DNA from: Algoriphagus taiwanensis
GTDB lineage: Bacteria; Bacteroidota; Bacteroidia; Cytophagales; Cyclobacteriaceae
Assembly (NCBI RefSeq): GCF_036245645.1
Contig: NZ_BTPE01000012.1
Coordinates: 1 to 64,000, forward strand
DNA: 64,000 bases
Reading direction: 5' to 3'
A program made the position numbers and the translations under genes. The notes under the pieces are model-generated. The model was not told where the DNA came from and did no database searches. It saw nothing but the letters and a program-made list of their open reading frames with translations. Below, in pieces: positions 1-8,928 of this stretch. The stretch's first letter is position 1, and the number at the start of each line of letters is the position of its first letter.

Positions 1-54
1 TTTCCCCACTTGATTGAGTCAAGAAACCCACAGGCCCAGCACCGCTTTTTTTGA
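1..54 (+). CDS. possible 3' end of a gene cut by the window edge
   Basis: Frame 1 is open from the first base for 17 codons (ending in AQHRFF) and stops with TGA at 52-54. The other two forward frames close within 15 bases. This could be the tail of a plus-strand gene that starts outside the window, but 17 residues are too few to identify it, and chance is a real alternative. Confidence 0.2.
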   Translation, partial: FPHLIESRNPQAQHRFF

Positions 55-65
55 AGTTTTCATGA

Positions 66-101
66 AACAAAAAAACCTTATTGAAACTGGTTTCAATAAG
101 G
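66..101 (-). terminator. second hairpin terminator downstream of gcvP
   Basis: A perfect 12-bp inverted repeat lies at 76-87 and 90-101 (CCTTATTGAAAC / GTTTCAATAAGG). On the minus strand the hairpin is followed by a run of seven T. It lies about 90 bases beyond the first gcvP terminator, so it is either a backup terminator or serves a separate short transcript. No gene is visible between the two hairpins. Confidence 0.6.
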
Positions 102-182
102 CCCTTGTAAATAATTTATTATCAGATGATTAGATGGTGTTTCACCAACTATTTTTGACCATTAGATCGATTTGAAAATTAT

Positions 183-219
183 ATTCAAAAAAAGAGCTGA
201 CACTAAAGTCAGCTCTTTT
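183..219 (-). terminator. gcvP rho-independent terminator
   Basis: A 12-bp stem is formed by 190-201 and 208-219 (AAAAGAGCTGAC / GTCAGCTCTTTT) with a six-base loop. A T-rich tract follows on the minus strand, and the hairpin sits 10 bases after the gcvP stop codon. Confidence 0.8.
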
Positions 220-229
220 GCTTTATAGC

Positions 230-3124
230 TTAGACTAAAGCCGATTCGTTGGCATATTCCTCCACAGGAATACAGCTACAAACCAGATTTCGGTCCCCAT
301 ATGCAGAATCAATCCGACGGACAGTAGGCCAGAATTTATTCTCCTTCACATAGCTCAATGGGAATACTGCTTTTTCTCTTGAATAAGGAAGGTTCCAGTC
401 ACCTGCCAATACCATAGTGGCGGTATGAGGAGCATTTTTCAGTACGTTATTTTCTTTGTCTGCTTCTCCTCTTTCGATTTCTCGGATTTCCTCCCGGATA
501 GATACCAATGCATCACAGAATTTGTCCAACTCAGCTTTGGTCTCAGATTCAGTTGGCTCGATCATCATCGTACCTGCCACAGGAAATGAAACCGTTGGAG
601 CATGGAATCCATAATCCATCAATCGCTTGGCAATATCCTCTACTTCTACACCAAATTCCTTGAAGCTTCTGCAGTCGATAATCATTTCGTGCGCAGCACG
701 TCCTTTAGTTCCGGTATAAAGGATTGGATAATGTCCGTCCAATCTTTCCTTGATGTAGTTAGCATTCAAAATTGCCATCTTGGTCGCGTTAGTCAACCCA
801 TCTCCCCCCATCATAGCGATGTAGGCATAAGAGATTGGCAAAATACTCGCACTTCCATAAGGAGCTGCTGAAATGGACGACACAGCTTGGGTTCCTCCTG
901 TTTTTACCAATGGGTTTCCAGGTAGGAAAGGTGCCAAATGAGCTGCAACGCAGATCGGCCCCATACCCGGTCCACCTCCACCGTGAGGAATACAAAATGT
1001 CTTATGGAGATTCAGGTGACATACGTCTGCTCCGATTCTTCCCGGAGAGGTCAAACCCACCTGAGCATTCATATTGGCTCCGTCCATGTACACTTGACCT
1101 CCAAATTCATGAATCGTAGCACAGATTTCCTGAATGGCTTCCTCAAATACCCCGTGAGTGGAAGGGTAAGTTACCATCAAGGCTGAAAGGTCGTTTGCAT
1201 GAGCAGCTGCCTTTTCCTTTAAGTCAGCTAAGTCGATATTTCCTTTCTCATCGCACTTCACCAAAACCACTTTCATGCCAGCCATCACAGCAGATGCAGG
1301 GTTAGTACCGTGAGCAGAAGTAGGAATCAAAGCTACATTTCTGTGGCCTTCCCCTCTGCTGATATGATAAGCACGGATCACCATCAGACCAGCATACTCA
1401 CCCTGCGCTCCGGAATTAGGCTGCAAGGAGGTATCTGCAAAACCAGTGATCTCTGTCAACCAAGTTCTAAGATTGGTGAATAGCTCCTGATACCCTAATG
1501 TCTGATCCATTGGAGCAAATGGGTGAATCTGACCAAATTCAGGCCAGGTTACCGGAATCATTTCCGCAGTTGCATTCAACTTCATGGTACATGATCCCAA
1601 GGAAATCATGGAATGAACCAAGGAAAGATCTTTTGCCTCCAGTCTCTTGATGTATCTGAGCATTTCATGCTCGGAATGGAAGCTGTTAAATACTGGGTGA
1701 GTCAGATAATCCGACTTTCTACTCAGAGCTTCAGGAAGCTCCAAACTCAGGTTGCTGACCAATTCATCCAGATTTAGCGTATGCTTTCCTTCTTCGGTTG
1801 CAAAAATATTGACAATGGTCTTGACATCTTCCAAGGTCTTGGTTTCGTCAAAAGAAATGAAAACGGAATCGGATTCATATCTGAAGTTCATTTTCTCTCC
1901 CAATGCCAAACCTCTCACTCTTTCGAGGGCTACCTCATTCATCTTTACTTCGATGGTATCAAAGAAAGGCTGCTCACCTACTTGAAGTCCAACCTGCTTA
2001 AGAGCCTGAGCGGTAATTTTCGCCAAACCGTGAGTTCGTAAAGCAATATCCTTCAATCCTTTTGGCCCATGATAGACTGCGTAGAAGGAAGACATTACTG
2101 CCAATAGCACCTGTGCTGTGCAGATATTGGAAGTGGCTTTTTCTCTTTTGATATGCTGCTCTCTGGTCTGTAGAGCCATTCTATAGGCTTTGTTACCAGC
2201 CTTATCGATAGATACGCCGATGATTCTGCCTGGAATTTGTCTTTTGAATTCTTCCTTGGTAGCGAAAAATCCTGCGTGAGGACCTCCATAGCCCATGGGC
2301 ACTCCAAAGCGCTGTGCAGATCCTACTACGACATCGGCTCCCATTTCACCCGGAGGGGTCAAAAGAGTCAAAGCCAAAAGGTCGGAAGCAAATGCTGTCA
2401 GGACTTTATTCTCTTTCGCAGCAGCTACAATTGCTGAGTAATCTCTTACTGCGCCATCCGCATCCGGATATTGGAAAAGAATTCCGTATAATTCAGGATC
2501 GGTGACATCCAATTGATCAATTGATCCAAAAACCAGCTCAATTCCGATCGGTTCTGCTCTTGTTTCAAGAAGTGCCTTAGTCTGAGGAAAAATCTTTTCG
2601 TCTACAAAAAATCGGTTAGCCGTCTTTTTCTCTCTTGGCTTCACTGCATGAAGCATGGTCATAGCCTCAGCCGCAGCTGTGCCTTCATCCAACAGAGAGG
2701 CATTGGCCAGTTCCATTCCTGTCAGTTCACTTACTACCGTCTGAAAATTGATCAGAGCTTCCAGTCTTCCCTGAGCGATTTCTGCCTGATAGGGAGTATA
2801 AGCGGTATACCATCCCGGATTTTCCAACACATTCCTCAAGATCACTCCCGGAACGAAGGTGTCATAATAACCCAGTCCGATAAAGGATTTGAACACTTTG
2901 TTTTTGGAGGCCAGCTTTTTGAAATCCCTCAGGAAGTCTGATTCTAGCTTGGCTTTAGGAAGGTCCAAAGGACGCTCCAACTGGATGGATTCAGGGACAG
3001 TCTGATTGATTAATTCCTCAAGGGATGAGGCCCCGATTTTTTCCAACATCTCTGCGATCTCTGCCTCGGTCGGGCCATTGTGTCTGCTCTCAAATTTGAC
3101 AGCATTGGTAAGATTAATCTTCAT
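230..3124 (-). CDS. gcvP: glycine dehydrogenase (decarboxylating), P-protein
   Basis: The P-protein of the glycine cleavage system removes CO2 from glycine on pyridoxal phosphate and passes the aminomethyl group to the lipoyl arm of GcvH. At 964 residues it is the fused, homodimer-type P-protein, equivalent to separate GcvPA plus GcvPB halves. The N-terminal half shows RHNGPTEAEIAEML and TPYQAEIAQGRLEALINFQT. The PLP lysine is K708 in NLHKTFCIPHGGGGPGMGP, followed by the glycine-rich loop. It stands alone: gcvT and gcvH are not in the window. It is divergent from the M28 peptidase, with a likely promoter box at 3181-3188 and a strong terminator after the stop. No glycine riboswitch is visible in the 187-base upstream region. 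The identification is secure. Confidence 0.97.
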   Translation of the reverse strand: MKINLTNAVKFESRHNGPTEAEIAEMLEKIGASSLEELINQTVPESIQLERPLDLPKAKLESDFLRDFKKLASKNKVFKSFIGLGYYDTFVPGVILRNVLENPGWYTAYTPYQAEIAQGRLEALINFQTVVSELTGMELANASLLDEGTAAAEAMTMLHAVKPREKKTANRFFVDEKIFPQTKALLETRAEPIGIELVFGSIDQLDVTDPELYGILFQYPDADGAVRDYSAIVAAAKENKVLTAFASDLLALTLLTPPGEMGADVVVGSAQRFGVPMGYGGPHAGFFATKEEFKRQIPGRIIGVSIDKAGNKAYRMALQTREQHIKREKATSNICTAQVLLAVMSSFYAVYHGPKGLKDIALRTHGLAKITAQALKQVGLQVGEQPFFDTIEVKMNEVALERVRGLALGEKMNFRYESDSVFISFDETKTLEDVKTIVNIFATEEGKHTLNLDELVSNLSLELPEALSRKSDYLTHPVFNSFHSEHEMLRYIKRLEAKDLSLVHSMISLGSCTMKLNATAEMIPVTWPEFGQIHPFAPMDQTLGYQELFTNLRTWLTEITGFADTSLQPNSGAQGEYAGLMVIRAYHISRGEGHRNVALIPTSAHGTNPASAVMAGMKVVLVKCDEKGNIDLADLKEKAAAHANDLSALMVTYPSTHGVFEEAIQEICATIHEFGGQVYMDGANMNAQVGLTSPGRIGADVCHLNLHKTFCIPHGGGGPGMGPICVAAHLAPFLPGNPLVKTGGTQAVSSISAAPYGSASILPISYAYIAMMGGDGLTNATKMAILNANYIKERLDGHYPILYTGTKGRAAHEMIIDCRSFKEFGVEVEDIAKRLMDYGFHAPTVSFPVAGTMMIEPTESETKAELDKFCDALVSIREEIREIERGEADKENNVLKNAPHTATMVLAGDWNLPYSREKAVFPLSYVKENKFWPTVRRIDSAYGDRNLVCSCIPVEEYANESALV

Positions 3125-3180
3125 AAAGAACGGTAGGATTTTTTCTATTTGGGTCTGGAAACTTCCTGATTTTATGGGTG

Positions 3181-3188
3181 CAAAGGTA
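3181..3188 (-). promoter_or_regulatory. probable gcvP -7 promoter box
   Basis: Read on the minus strand this is TACCTTTG, an exact match to the Bacteroidota -7 consensus TAnnTTTG, 57 bases before the gcvP start. I do not see a clear -33 TTTG partner at the right distance, so the call rests on one box. Confidence 0.45.
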
Positions 3189-3311
3189 CCATTTCTTGAA
3201 AGAAAATGAATTTGGCTTTTGCTAAATATTTACATGGAAACCAGAGGAATTGATAAACGGTTTATTTGCCACTTAAAAAAATCAATAGCTTAGCAGCCTA
3301 AACTGAATTTT

Positions 3312-4808
3312 ATGAAGAAAAAATGGTTTTTAAGTGCCAATCTGGCGCTTGCGATGGCCTTTTCGGCTTTTGGACAAAATCCCGTTCAGGTGAAATATGC
3401 CAATACAATCACCGAAGCAGACTTGAAAGAATACCTCACCTACCTTGCCTCTGATGAAATGAGAGGCCGGGATACAGGCTCCGAAGAAGGTAAAATCGCC
3501 GCTAACTATCTGGCTGATTTTTATAAAAACCTCGGATTAACAGGTCCTGCCGATGGTAGCTACTTTCAGTCAGTCCCATTGGTCAGCAATGCTTTCACCA
3601 AAGTGACCCTACAAATAGGTAAAAATAAATTGGTGGAAAATGAGGACTTCGTGTTCACCGGAGATGGAAATATGGCCAAAGCGGCGAAAGGAGAATTGGT
3701 ATTCCTCGGCCTGGTGACTGACGAAAATCTCGCTAAAGTAGATGTCAAAGGAAAATTGGTAGGCCTCTGGGCTGTTGGAGTCAGAAGTAATGACTTGGTC
3801 AACAAAGTAATGGACGCGGGTGCAGCAGGCATCGTGATCGTGACCATGGAAGGACAAGCCAACTTTGACCGTATTGCCAACCGATACAAGACCTTGGCTG
3901 GCAGAGGCCGAATCGGTTTCGACCAGAAAATCAAGCAAAGACCGGTTTTTATGGTAAGCTCCGACAAGATGGCTGAGCTTTTTGCCACTCCAGTAGAAAC
4001 CCTAAAAGAAGCTGCCAAATCCAATCCGGAATCTATCGCTTCACAAAAAGCAACCTATCAAGTCGTCAAAACCAAAACCCCGGTAGATGCAGTCAATGTG
4101 ATGGGCTTCCTCGAAGGAACCGATAAAAAAGAGGAGGTTTTGGTAATATCTTCACACTACGACCACGTGGGTGTAAGCTCCACAGGAGAAGTTTTCAACG
4201 GTGCCGATGATGACGGTTCAGGGACCGTTTCCGTAATGGAAATTGCAGAGGCATTTGCTACTGCTGCCAAAGAGGGTAATAGACCTAGAAGAAGTATTTT
4301 GTTCCTTAATGTGACTGGTGAAGAAAAAGGCCTTTTGGGATCTCAGTACTATTCAGAAAATCCAATTTTCCCCATTGCCAACACGGTAAACAATATCAAT
4401 ATTGACATGGTTGGTCGGATTGATTACGAATACCAAAATGCAGAAAACAAGGACTATGTCTATGTGATTGGTTCGGAAATGCTTTCTTCTCACCTGAAGA
4501 AAATCAACGAATACAACAACATCACTTACACCAATCTGATCTTGGACTACCGCTATGATGCGGAGGACGATCCTAACCGATTCTACTATCGCTCAGACCA
4601 CTACAACTTTGCGAAGTTTGATATCCCGGTCATCTTTTTCTTCAACGGGGTACACGATGACTACCATCAGGTGACGGACACTGTGGATAAGATCGAATTT
4701 CCTTTGATGACCAAAAGAGCCCAATTGATATTCCACACCGCTTGGGATTTGGCAAACAGAGAGCAGCGAACTCCGGTAGATGGAACAAATACTAGAACAG
4801 ACAGATAA
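3312..4808 (+). CDS. secreted M28-family zinc aminopeptidase with PA domain
   Basis: Predicted exported metallo-aminopeptidase of 498 residues. A Sec signal peptide (MKKKWFLSANLALAMAFSAFG) precedes the mature protein. A protease-associated (PA) insert lies around residues 110-220. The catalytic M28 domain follows, with zinc ligands recognisable in SSHYDHVG (His near residue 282), NGADDDGSGT (bridging Asp), VTGEEKGLLGS (the catalytic Glu pair), DMVGRID and the final His in YYRSDHYNFAKFDIP. It acts in the periplasm or outside the cell on peptide N-termini; substrate preference cannot be read from sequence. It is a single gene, divergent from gcvP, and ends in a terminator shared with the helicase gene. 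Confidence 0.9.
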   Translation: MKKKWFLSANLALAMAFSAFGQNPVQVKYANTITEADLKEYLTYLASDEMRGRDTGSEEGKIAANYLADFYKNLGLTGPADGSYFQSVPLVSNAFTKVTLQIGKNKLVENEDFVFTGDGNMAKAAKGELVFLGLVTDENLAKVDVKGKLVGLWAVGVRSNDLVNKVMDAGAAGIVIVTMEGQANFDRIANRYKTLAGRGRIGFDQKIKQRPVFMVSSDKMAELFATPVETLKEAAKSNPESIASQKATYQVVKTKTPVDAVNVMGFLEGTDKKEEVLVISSHYDHVGVSSTGEVFNGADDDGSGTVSVMEIAEAFATAAKEGNRPRRSILFLNVTGEEKGLLGSQYYSENPIFPIANTVNNINIDMVGRIDYEYQNAENKDYVYVIGSEMLSSHLKKINEYNNITYTNLILDYRYDAEDDPNRFYYRSDHYNFAKFDIPVIFFFNGVHDDYHQVTDTVDKIEFPLMTKRAQLIFHTAWDLANREQRTPVDGTNTRTDR

Positions 4809-4822
4809 ATCTGCAATTAGAA

Positions 4823-4858
4823 AAGGCCTTGAATTCCTAAATTCAAGGCCTTTTTTTA
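4823..4858. terminator. bidirectional terminator between M28 peptidase and DEAD-box helicase
   Basis: A 15-bp inverted repeat (4823-4837 / 4842-4856, AAAAGGCCTTGAATT and its complement) is flanked by A on the left and a T run on the right, so it can stop transcription from both sides. It overlaps the last base of the convergent helicase gene. Confidence 0.8.
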
Positions 4859-6214
4859 TTTCCCCCTATTCTTCTGATTCTTAGTCTTAAGCTGATTTCG
4901 GTTAGGCTTTTTGCCATGTTTCTTTGCCTTTACTTTTTCACCTTTTCCGATATTCTTCTTCGGCTGAGCCTTTTTCTCATGGAAAGCTCCTTTGTAATCC
5001 GGATTGTCCCGCTGCTTGAGCTTATCCAGTTCACGCTCGTAGGCTTGCTTTTCCTCAAATGGAGTTGGAGGCACCTCCACCTTTTCAGGAATAGGGAACT
5101 CTTCCACTTTCATTCGGATGAGCTCCTCGATTTTTTCAAAGTGATAGGTCTCAGCAGGGTTGACAAAAGTGATCGCTTTCCCCTCATTTTCTGCACGGCC
5201 TGTTCGTCCTATTCGATGCACATAATCCTCATAGATCAATGGCACATCAAAATTGATCACATGAGATACTAAAGTCACATCCAATCCACGGGAAGCGACG
5301 TCTGTCGCAACCAAGATCCTAACATCTCCCGCCTTAAAATCCTCCATGGAATTGATTCGGGTGTTTTGCCCCTTATTGGCATGGATGACCCGGATTTCTC
5401 CGAAATTTTTCCGCTCAAGAAAAGAATACACGGCTTCCGCATTTTTACGGCTTCGTGTGAAAATCATCGCACGGCTGATTTCTTCATTTTCCAGCAGGTG
5501 AGCCAGCAGATTGATTTTGGTCTTAATGTTGGGCACAGTATACTTTACCTGAGCAATCGTCTCAGCTGTAGTTGCAGAAGGGGCAACCTCTACTCTTTCT
5601 GGAAACTCCAGAAATTCAGCTGCCAAATGCTCAATCCGTCCTGAGAAAGTTGCCGAAAACAAAAGATTTTGACGCTTGCTTGGAATCACTTCCAGAATTG
5701 CCCGAATCTGAGGCATAAACCCCATATCCATCATCTTGTCCGCCTCATCCAGCACCATGGTTTTCAACTCTTTGGGATGAATGATTCCTTTCCGGTAGAT
5801 ATCCATAAAACGACCCGGAGTAGAAATCAGAATGTCAGCACCCGCTTCGATCTGCTCAATCTGAGTTTTGGGACCGATTCCCCCATACAGGCTGACAATC
5901 CTCAAATCAGTATTTTTCCCCAATTGCCTAGCCACTTCCTCGATCTGCATGACCAGCTCACGGGTGGGCGCCAAGATCAAAGCTCTGGGATGCATACCTT
6001 GGGCATATTTCACCTTCATAAGTACCGGAAGGATATAGGCCGCGGTCTTTCCTGTACCGGTTTGAGCAATACCCAGCACATCGTGCCCGGCCAGTGCCAA
6101 TGGAATTGCCTTTAGCTGAATCGGGGTGGGCTGGGTATATCCTTCCTCCGCTACTGCTTCAAGAAGTTGCTTATTCAGCTTAAATCCATCAAAGCCGGGA
6201 GTTTCATCGCTCAT
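4856..6214 (-). CDS. DEAD-box ATP-dependent RNA helicase, RhlE type
   Basis: RNA helicase of 452 residues that unwinds short RNA duplexes during ribosome assembly or RNA decay. RecA domain 1 carries the Q motif (YTQPTPIQ, residues 26-33), Walker A AQTGTGKT (50-57), PTRELVMQ, DEAD (156-159) and SAT (187-189). RecA domain 2 carries ILVATDVASRGLDV and HRIGRTGRAE. The last ~70 residues are rich in Lys, Asn and Arg, the typical RNA-binding tail. The start MSDETPGFDGFKL places the Q motif at the usual distance. It is a single-gene unit ending in the bidirectional terminator. A possible -7 box lies at 6287-6294. Confidence 0.93.
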   Translation of the reverse strand: MSDETPGFDGFKLNKQLLEAVAEEGYTQPTPIQLKAIPLALAGHDVLGIAQTGTGKTAAYILPVLMKVKYAQGMHPRALILAPTRELVMQIEEVARQLGKNTDLRIVSLYGGIGPKTQIEQIEAGADILISTPGRFMDIYRKGIIHPKELKTMVLDEADKMMDMGFMPQIRAILEVIPSKRQNLLFSATFSGRIEHLAAEFLEFPERVEVAPSATTAETIAQVKYTVPNIKTKINLLAHLLENEEISRAMIFTRSRKNAEAVYSFLERKNFGEIRVIHANKGQNTRINSMEDFKAGDVRILVATDVASRGLDVTLVSHVINFDVPLIYEDYVHRIGRTGRAENEGKAITFVNPAETYHFEKIEELIRMKVEEFPIPEKVEVPPTPFEEKQAYERELDKLKQRDNPDYKGAFHEKKAQPKKNIGKGEKVKAKKHGKKPNRNQLKTKNQKNRGK

Positions 6215-6522
6215 GGGTGTAGGGTTAGGTGATCAATAAAAATCCTAATCCGGGTATGAAGGGAAAAAGACTTTTGCATTTTGCCTCAAATATAGGCAAA
6301 TAGGAAGGGATTACCCTCGATGCTCGGATATCTTAGCTAGTTTGAGCTTAGGGTTTAATTCGGCGGTTGAAGCAAAAGGCCATTTTTTTTGCATCCAGAT
6401 CAGGACATTTGTTAAAAATGAACGTTTGGTGAACGATTTTGGACAAGTCCGACAAAAAGCTTTGAACCCAAAGGATATCGGGAATTAGATTTAACTTTTT
6501 TTAGAAATAAGACTCGAGCCGC
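6215..6522. other. 308-base non-coding stretch upstream of the helicase gene and tRNA-His
   Basis: I see no credible gene here. The stretch holds the 5' region of the helicase gene, with a possible minus-strand -7 box at 6287-6294, and it leads into the tRNA-His promoter. Codon structure is absent in all frames. Confidence 0.5.
6287..6294 (-). promoter_or_regulatory. possible -7 box of the DEAD-box helicase gene
   Basis: On the minus strand this reads TATATTTG, matching TAnnTTTG, about 73 bases before the helicase start codon. No -33 element was found at the expected spacing. Confidence 0.3.
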
Positions 6523-6553
6523 TTGCGCCAAACAAAGTATCTACTTACTTTTG
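6523..6553 (+). promoter_or_regulatory. promoter of tRNA-His
   Basis: TTG at 6523-6525 and TACTTTTG at 6546-6553 are separated by 20 bases, the Bacteroidota housekeeping sigma pattern (TTG / TAnnTTTG). The predicted start of transcription lies about 35 bases before the mature tRNA. Confidence 0.6.
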
Positions 6554-6592
6554 CACACCCAATGAGAAAAACCTCAAGGGGACAGATTACAC

Positions 6593-6667
6593 GGTGATTG
6601 TAGCTCAGCTGGTTAGAGCGCTGGTTTGTGGCACCAGAGGTCGCCGGTTCGAACCCGGTCTTTCACC
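6593..6667 (+). tRNA. tRNA-His (anticodon GTG)
   Basis: The cloverleaf folds with an extra 5' G (G-1, base 6593) opposite C73, the hallmark of tRNA-His. The D stem GCTC/GAGC, the anticodon stem CTGGT/ACCAG with loop TTGTGGC (anticodon GTG at 6628-6630) and the T arm GCCGG-TTCGAAC-CCGGT are all present. CCA is not fully encoded. The acceptor stem is odd: positions 5-68 and 6-67 are both T opposite T, so only five of the seven pairs form. Confidence 0.93.
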
Positions 6668-6668
6668 C

Positions 6669-6692
6669 AAACCCCTCAAATCGAGGGGTTTT
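6669..6692 (+). terminator. short terminator after tRNA-His
   Basis: A 9-bp stem AAACCCCTC / GAGGGGTTT with a five-base loop follows directly after the tRNA. The T tract is short (TTTTG), so termination may be partial, which could let transcription reach the small gene at 6760. Confidence 0.6.
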
Positions 6693-6759
6693 GCTGTATA
6701 TAGTGGAGTTGTTTTGGCACAAGATTTGACAACTCCAGAAGAAACTAAACCAATTTGAG

Positions 6760-6906
6760 ATGTTTACTTTGTTCAAATCCTCTCCCAAATTCCCGGAAGT
6801 AAAGCCGGTGAACATCAAGCAGGTTCAAAATTATCTGCTCAAATTCGAGGAGTCTATCCGCAACTTTGAAGAGATCCAAAAAGAGAAGATTCACTCGCTA
6901 CATTGA
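6760..6906 (+). CDS. 48-residue small protein, unknown function
   Basis: A short frame starting MFTLFKSSPKFPEV and ending KEKIHSLH lies between tRNA-His and the glucan cluster. Composition is protein-like: a hydrophobic-basic start followed by a charged, probably helical stretch with regular Leu/Phe/Ile spacing (NYLLKFEESIRNFEEIQ). There is no signal peptide or known motif. It may be read from tRNA-His transcription through the weak terminator. I do not recognise a family. Third-position composition resembles neighbouring real genes, which is why I list it. Confidence 0.5.
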   Translation: MFTLFKSSPKFPEVKPVNIKQVQNYLLKFEESIRNFEEIQKEKIHSLH

Positions 6907-7004
6907 TTAAAAAGAAGGTTATGGAAACATAACCTTTATTTTTTTGTCTTTAGTTTTTCTTATCCGATCAAACTTCTATTTTTAGCTTCTTACAATAATT
7001 CGCT

Positions 7005-8921
7005 ATGAGTTATATCCATTTTGACAAGACCCAATTAGTCAACCTAAATTATTCTCTTGAAAGAGAGATCATTCGGACCAATCGCTCGGGAACCTATACC
7101 AGCACAACCATCATCGGCTGCAATACCCGAAAATATCATGGACTTTTGGTGGTCCCTCAACCACAAATTGACACCCAAAACCATGTTTTTTTATCTACGG
7201 TTCATGAGACAGTAATTCAGCATGGGGCTAGTTTTAATCTGGGAATCAGCAAATTCCCCGGCAATTATTCGCCGAGAGGGCATAAATACTTAGAAGATTT
7301 CGATTCCGAACCCATACCTAAACTCACCTATCGAGTGGGCGGAGTCGTTTTGCAAAAAGAGCTCATTTTGGATACCAACCGGGATCGTGTCATGATCCGA
7401 TACACCTTGCTGGAAGCCCATTCACCTACTAAGATTAGAATTCAGCCATTTCTGGCTTTCAGAGGCTATCACTCCTTGATGAAGGCCAATGATGAAATTA
7501 ACAAAACAGCAGAAAAAGTCCCTAACGGGCTGAAATTTCAGCTTTACCCTCAATACGACCCGCTTTTTCTCCAGCTTTCCAAAAAGAACACCTTCAGTTC
7601 TTCTCCGGACTGGTATTACAACATTGAATACATTCAGGAAAGGGAGCGAGGTTATGATTATCAAGAAGACCTTTTTGTTCCGGGATACTTTGAATTTGAC
7701 ATTACCAAAGGTGAGTCTGTCATTTTTTCAGCAGGGCTTACAGAAGCCGATCCCAAAACCCGCCAAAACGCCTTCGAAAAGGAAATCGCCAGACGAATTC
7801 CCCGAAACAACTTTGAAAACTGCTTAAAGAATGCCGCAGGGCAGTTTATCCGAAGAAGAAACGGAGAGGTGAGAATCATTGCCGGATATCCATGGTTTGG
7901 ATGGTGGGGAAGGGACACCTTCATTGCCGCCCCGGGCCTGACCCTTACCATGGGAGACAAAGAGACCTTTCTGGAAATCATGGACACGATGTCCAAAGAC
8001 CTGAAAGGACCGCTCTTCCCCAATATTGGAAGCGGAGACTATACCAATATGACATCCATGGATGCTCCTCTTTGGTTTTTCTGGTCATTGCAGCAATACA
8101 TCTTCTTCACTGGAGACAAAAAGACAGTCAAATCCCGCTATCTGGACAAGCTTAGAGGGATCATCGAAGGATACAAAGCCGGAACCGAATTCAACATCCA
8201 CATGCTGGAAAACGGCCTGATTTGGGGCGGCCAAGACGGGATCGCTCTGACTTGGATGGACGCGATCACTCCGGATGGGCCGGTCACCCCGAGAAAGGGC
8301 TGCCCAGTGGAGATTCAGGCGCTTTGGTACAATGCGCTCTGCTTCTATCATGAGCTATCTGGAGACAAAGATTATTTGACCCTGGCGGGAAAAGTGAAAG
8401 AATCCTTTGATCGGGAATTCTGGTCCTGGGATTACGGATACTTGGCTGACGTAGTAGATGGAGAAGAAAAGGACTGGTCTATCCGCCCCAACATGGTGTT
8501 TGCCACTTCACTTCCTTATACTATGCTAAGCGAAGAGAAAAACGATCAGATTCTGGAAATAGCCAAATCCAAACTTCTTACCCCTCGGGGTCTGCGCTCT
8601 CTTTCGCCTGACGATCCGGGATACAAAGGCTATTACTTTGGCAATCAGATCAGCCGTGACAACGCCTATCACAACGGAACCGTATGGGCTTGGCCACTCG
8701 GTCATTTTGTGGAAGGGTATATGAAGCTACATGGCAAGGCCTCCAAGCATTTCATTCAGAAAATAATCAAAAGCTTCGACGGGGTGATGACCCAGTACGG
8801 AGTAGGTACAGTGGCTGAGATTTACGATGGAGATGCACCCCATCGGCCAAAGGGATCTATTTCCCAAGCCTGGAGTATTGCGGAACTGCTTCGAATGATG
8901 GATTTAGTCAATAAAACGTAA
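7005..8921 (+). CDS. glycogen debranching enzyme (amylo-alpha-1,6-glucosidase family)
   Basis: Cytoplasmic enzyme of 638 residues that removes alpha-1,6 branch stubs from glycogen-like glucans. The N-terminal beta-rich GDE_N domain covers about residues 15-220 (opening LNYSLEREIIRTNRSGTYTS). The (alpha/alpha)6-barrel catalytic domain covers about 270-635, with GYPWFGWWGRDTFIAAPGL, LIWGGQDGIALTWMDA and SRDNAYHNGTVWAWPLGHF carrying the conserved acidic and aromatic residues. Only 7 bases separate it from the next gene, and the third gene overlaps the second, so the three genes at 7005-11417 look like one operon for storage-glucan turnover. No catabolic regulator lies nearby. Confidence 0.9.
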   Translation: MSYIHFDKTQLVNLNYSLEREIIRTNRSGTYTSTTIIGCNTRKYHGLLVVPQPQIDTQNHVFLSTVHETVIQHGASFNLGISKFPGNYSPRGHKYLEDFDSEPIPKLTYRVGGVVLQKELILDTNRDRVMIRYTLLEAHSPTKIRIQPFLAFRGYHSLMKANDEINKTAEKVPNGLKFQLYPQYDPLFLQLSKKNTFSSSPDWYYNIEYIQERERGYDYQEDLFVPGYFEFDITKGESVIFSAGLTEADPKTRQNAFEKEIARRIPRNNFENCLKNAAGQFIRRRNGEVRIIAGYPWFGWWGRDTFIAAPGLTLTMGDKETFLEIMDTMSKDLKGPLFPNIGSGDYTNMTSMDAPLWFFWSLQQYIFFTGDKKTVKSRYLDKLRGIIEGYKAGTEFNIHMLENGLIWGGQDGIALTWMDAITPDGPVTPRKGCPVEIQALWYNALCFYHELSGDKDYLTLAGKVKESFDREFWSWDYGYLADVVDGEEKDWSIRPNMVFATSLPYTMLSEEKNDQILEIAKSKLLTPRGLRSLSPDDPGYKGYYFGNQISRDNAYHNGTVWAWPLGHFVEGYMKLHGKASKHFIQKIIKSFDGVMTQYGVGTVAEIYDGDAPHRPKGSISQAWSIAELLRMMDLVNKT

Positions 8922-8928
8922 GGGTACT

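Noticed and set aside
3125..3311. Glycine riboswitch upstream of gcvP.
   Set aside because: The 187-base region is short and shows none of the tandem aptamer cores I would expect. Only a -7 promoter box stands out.
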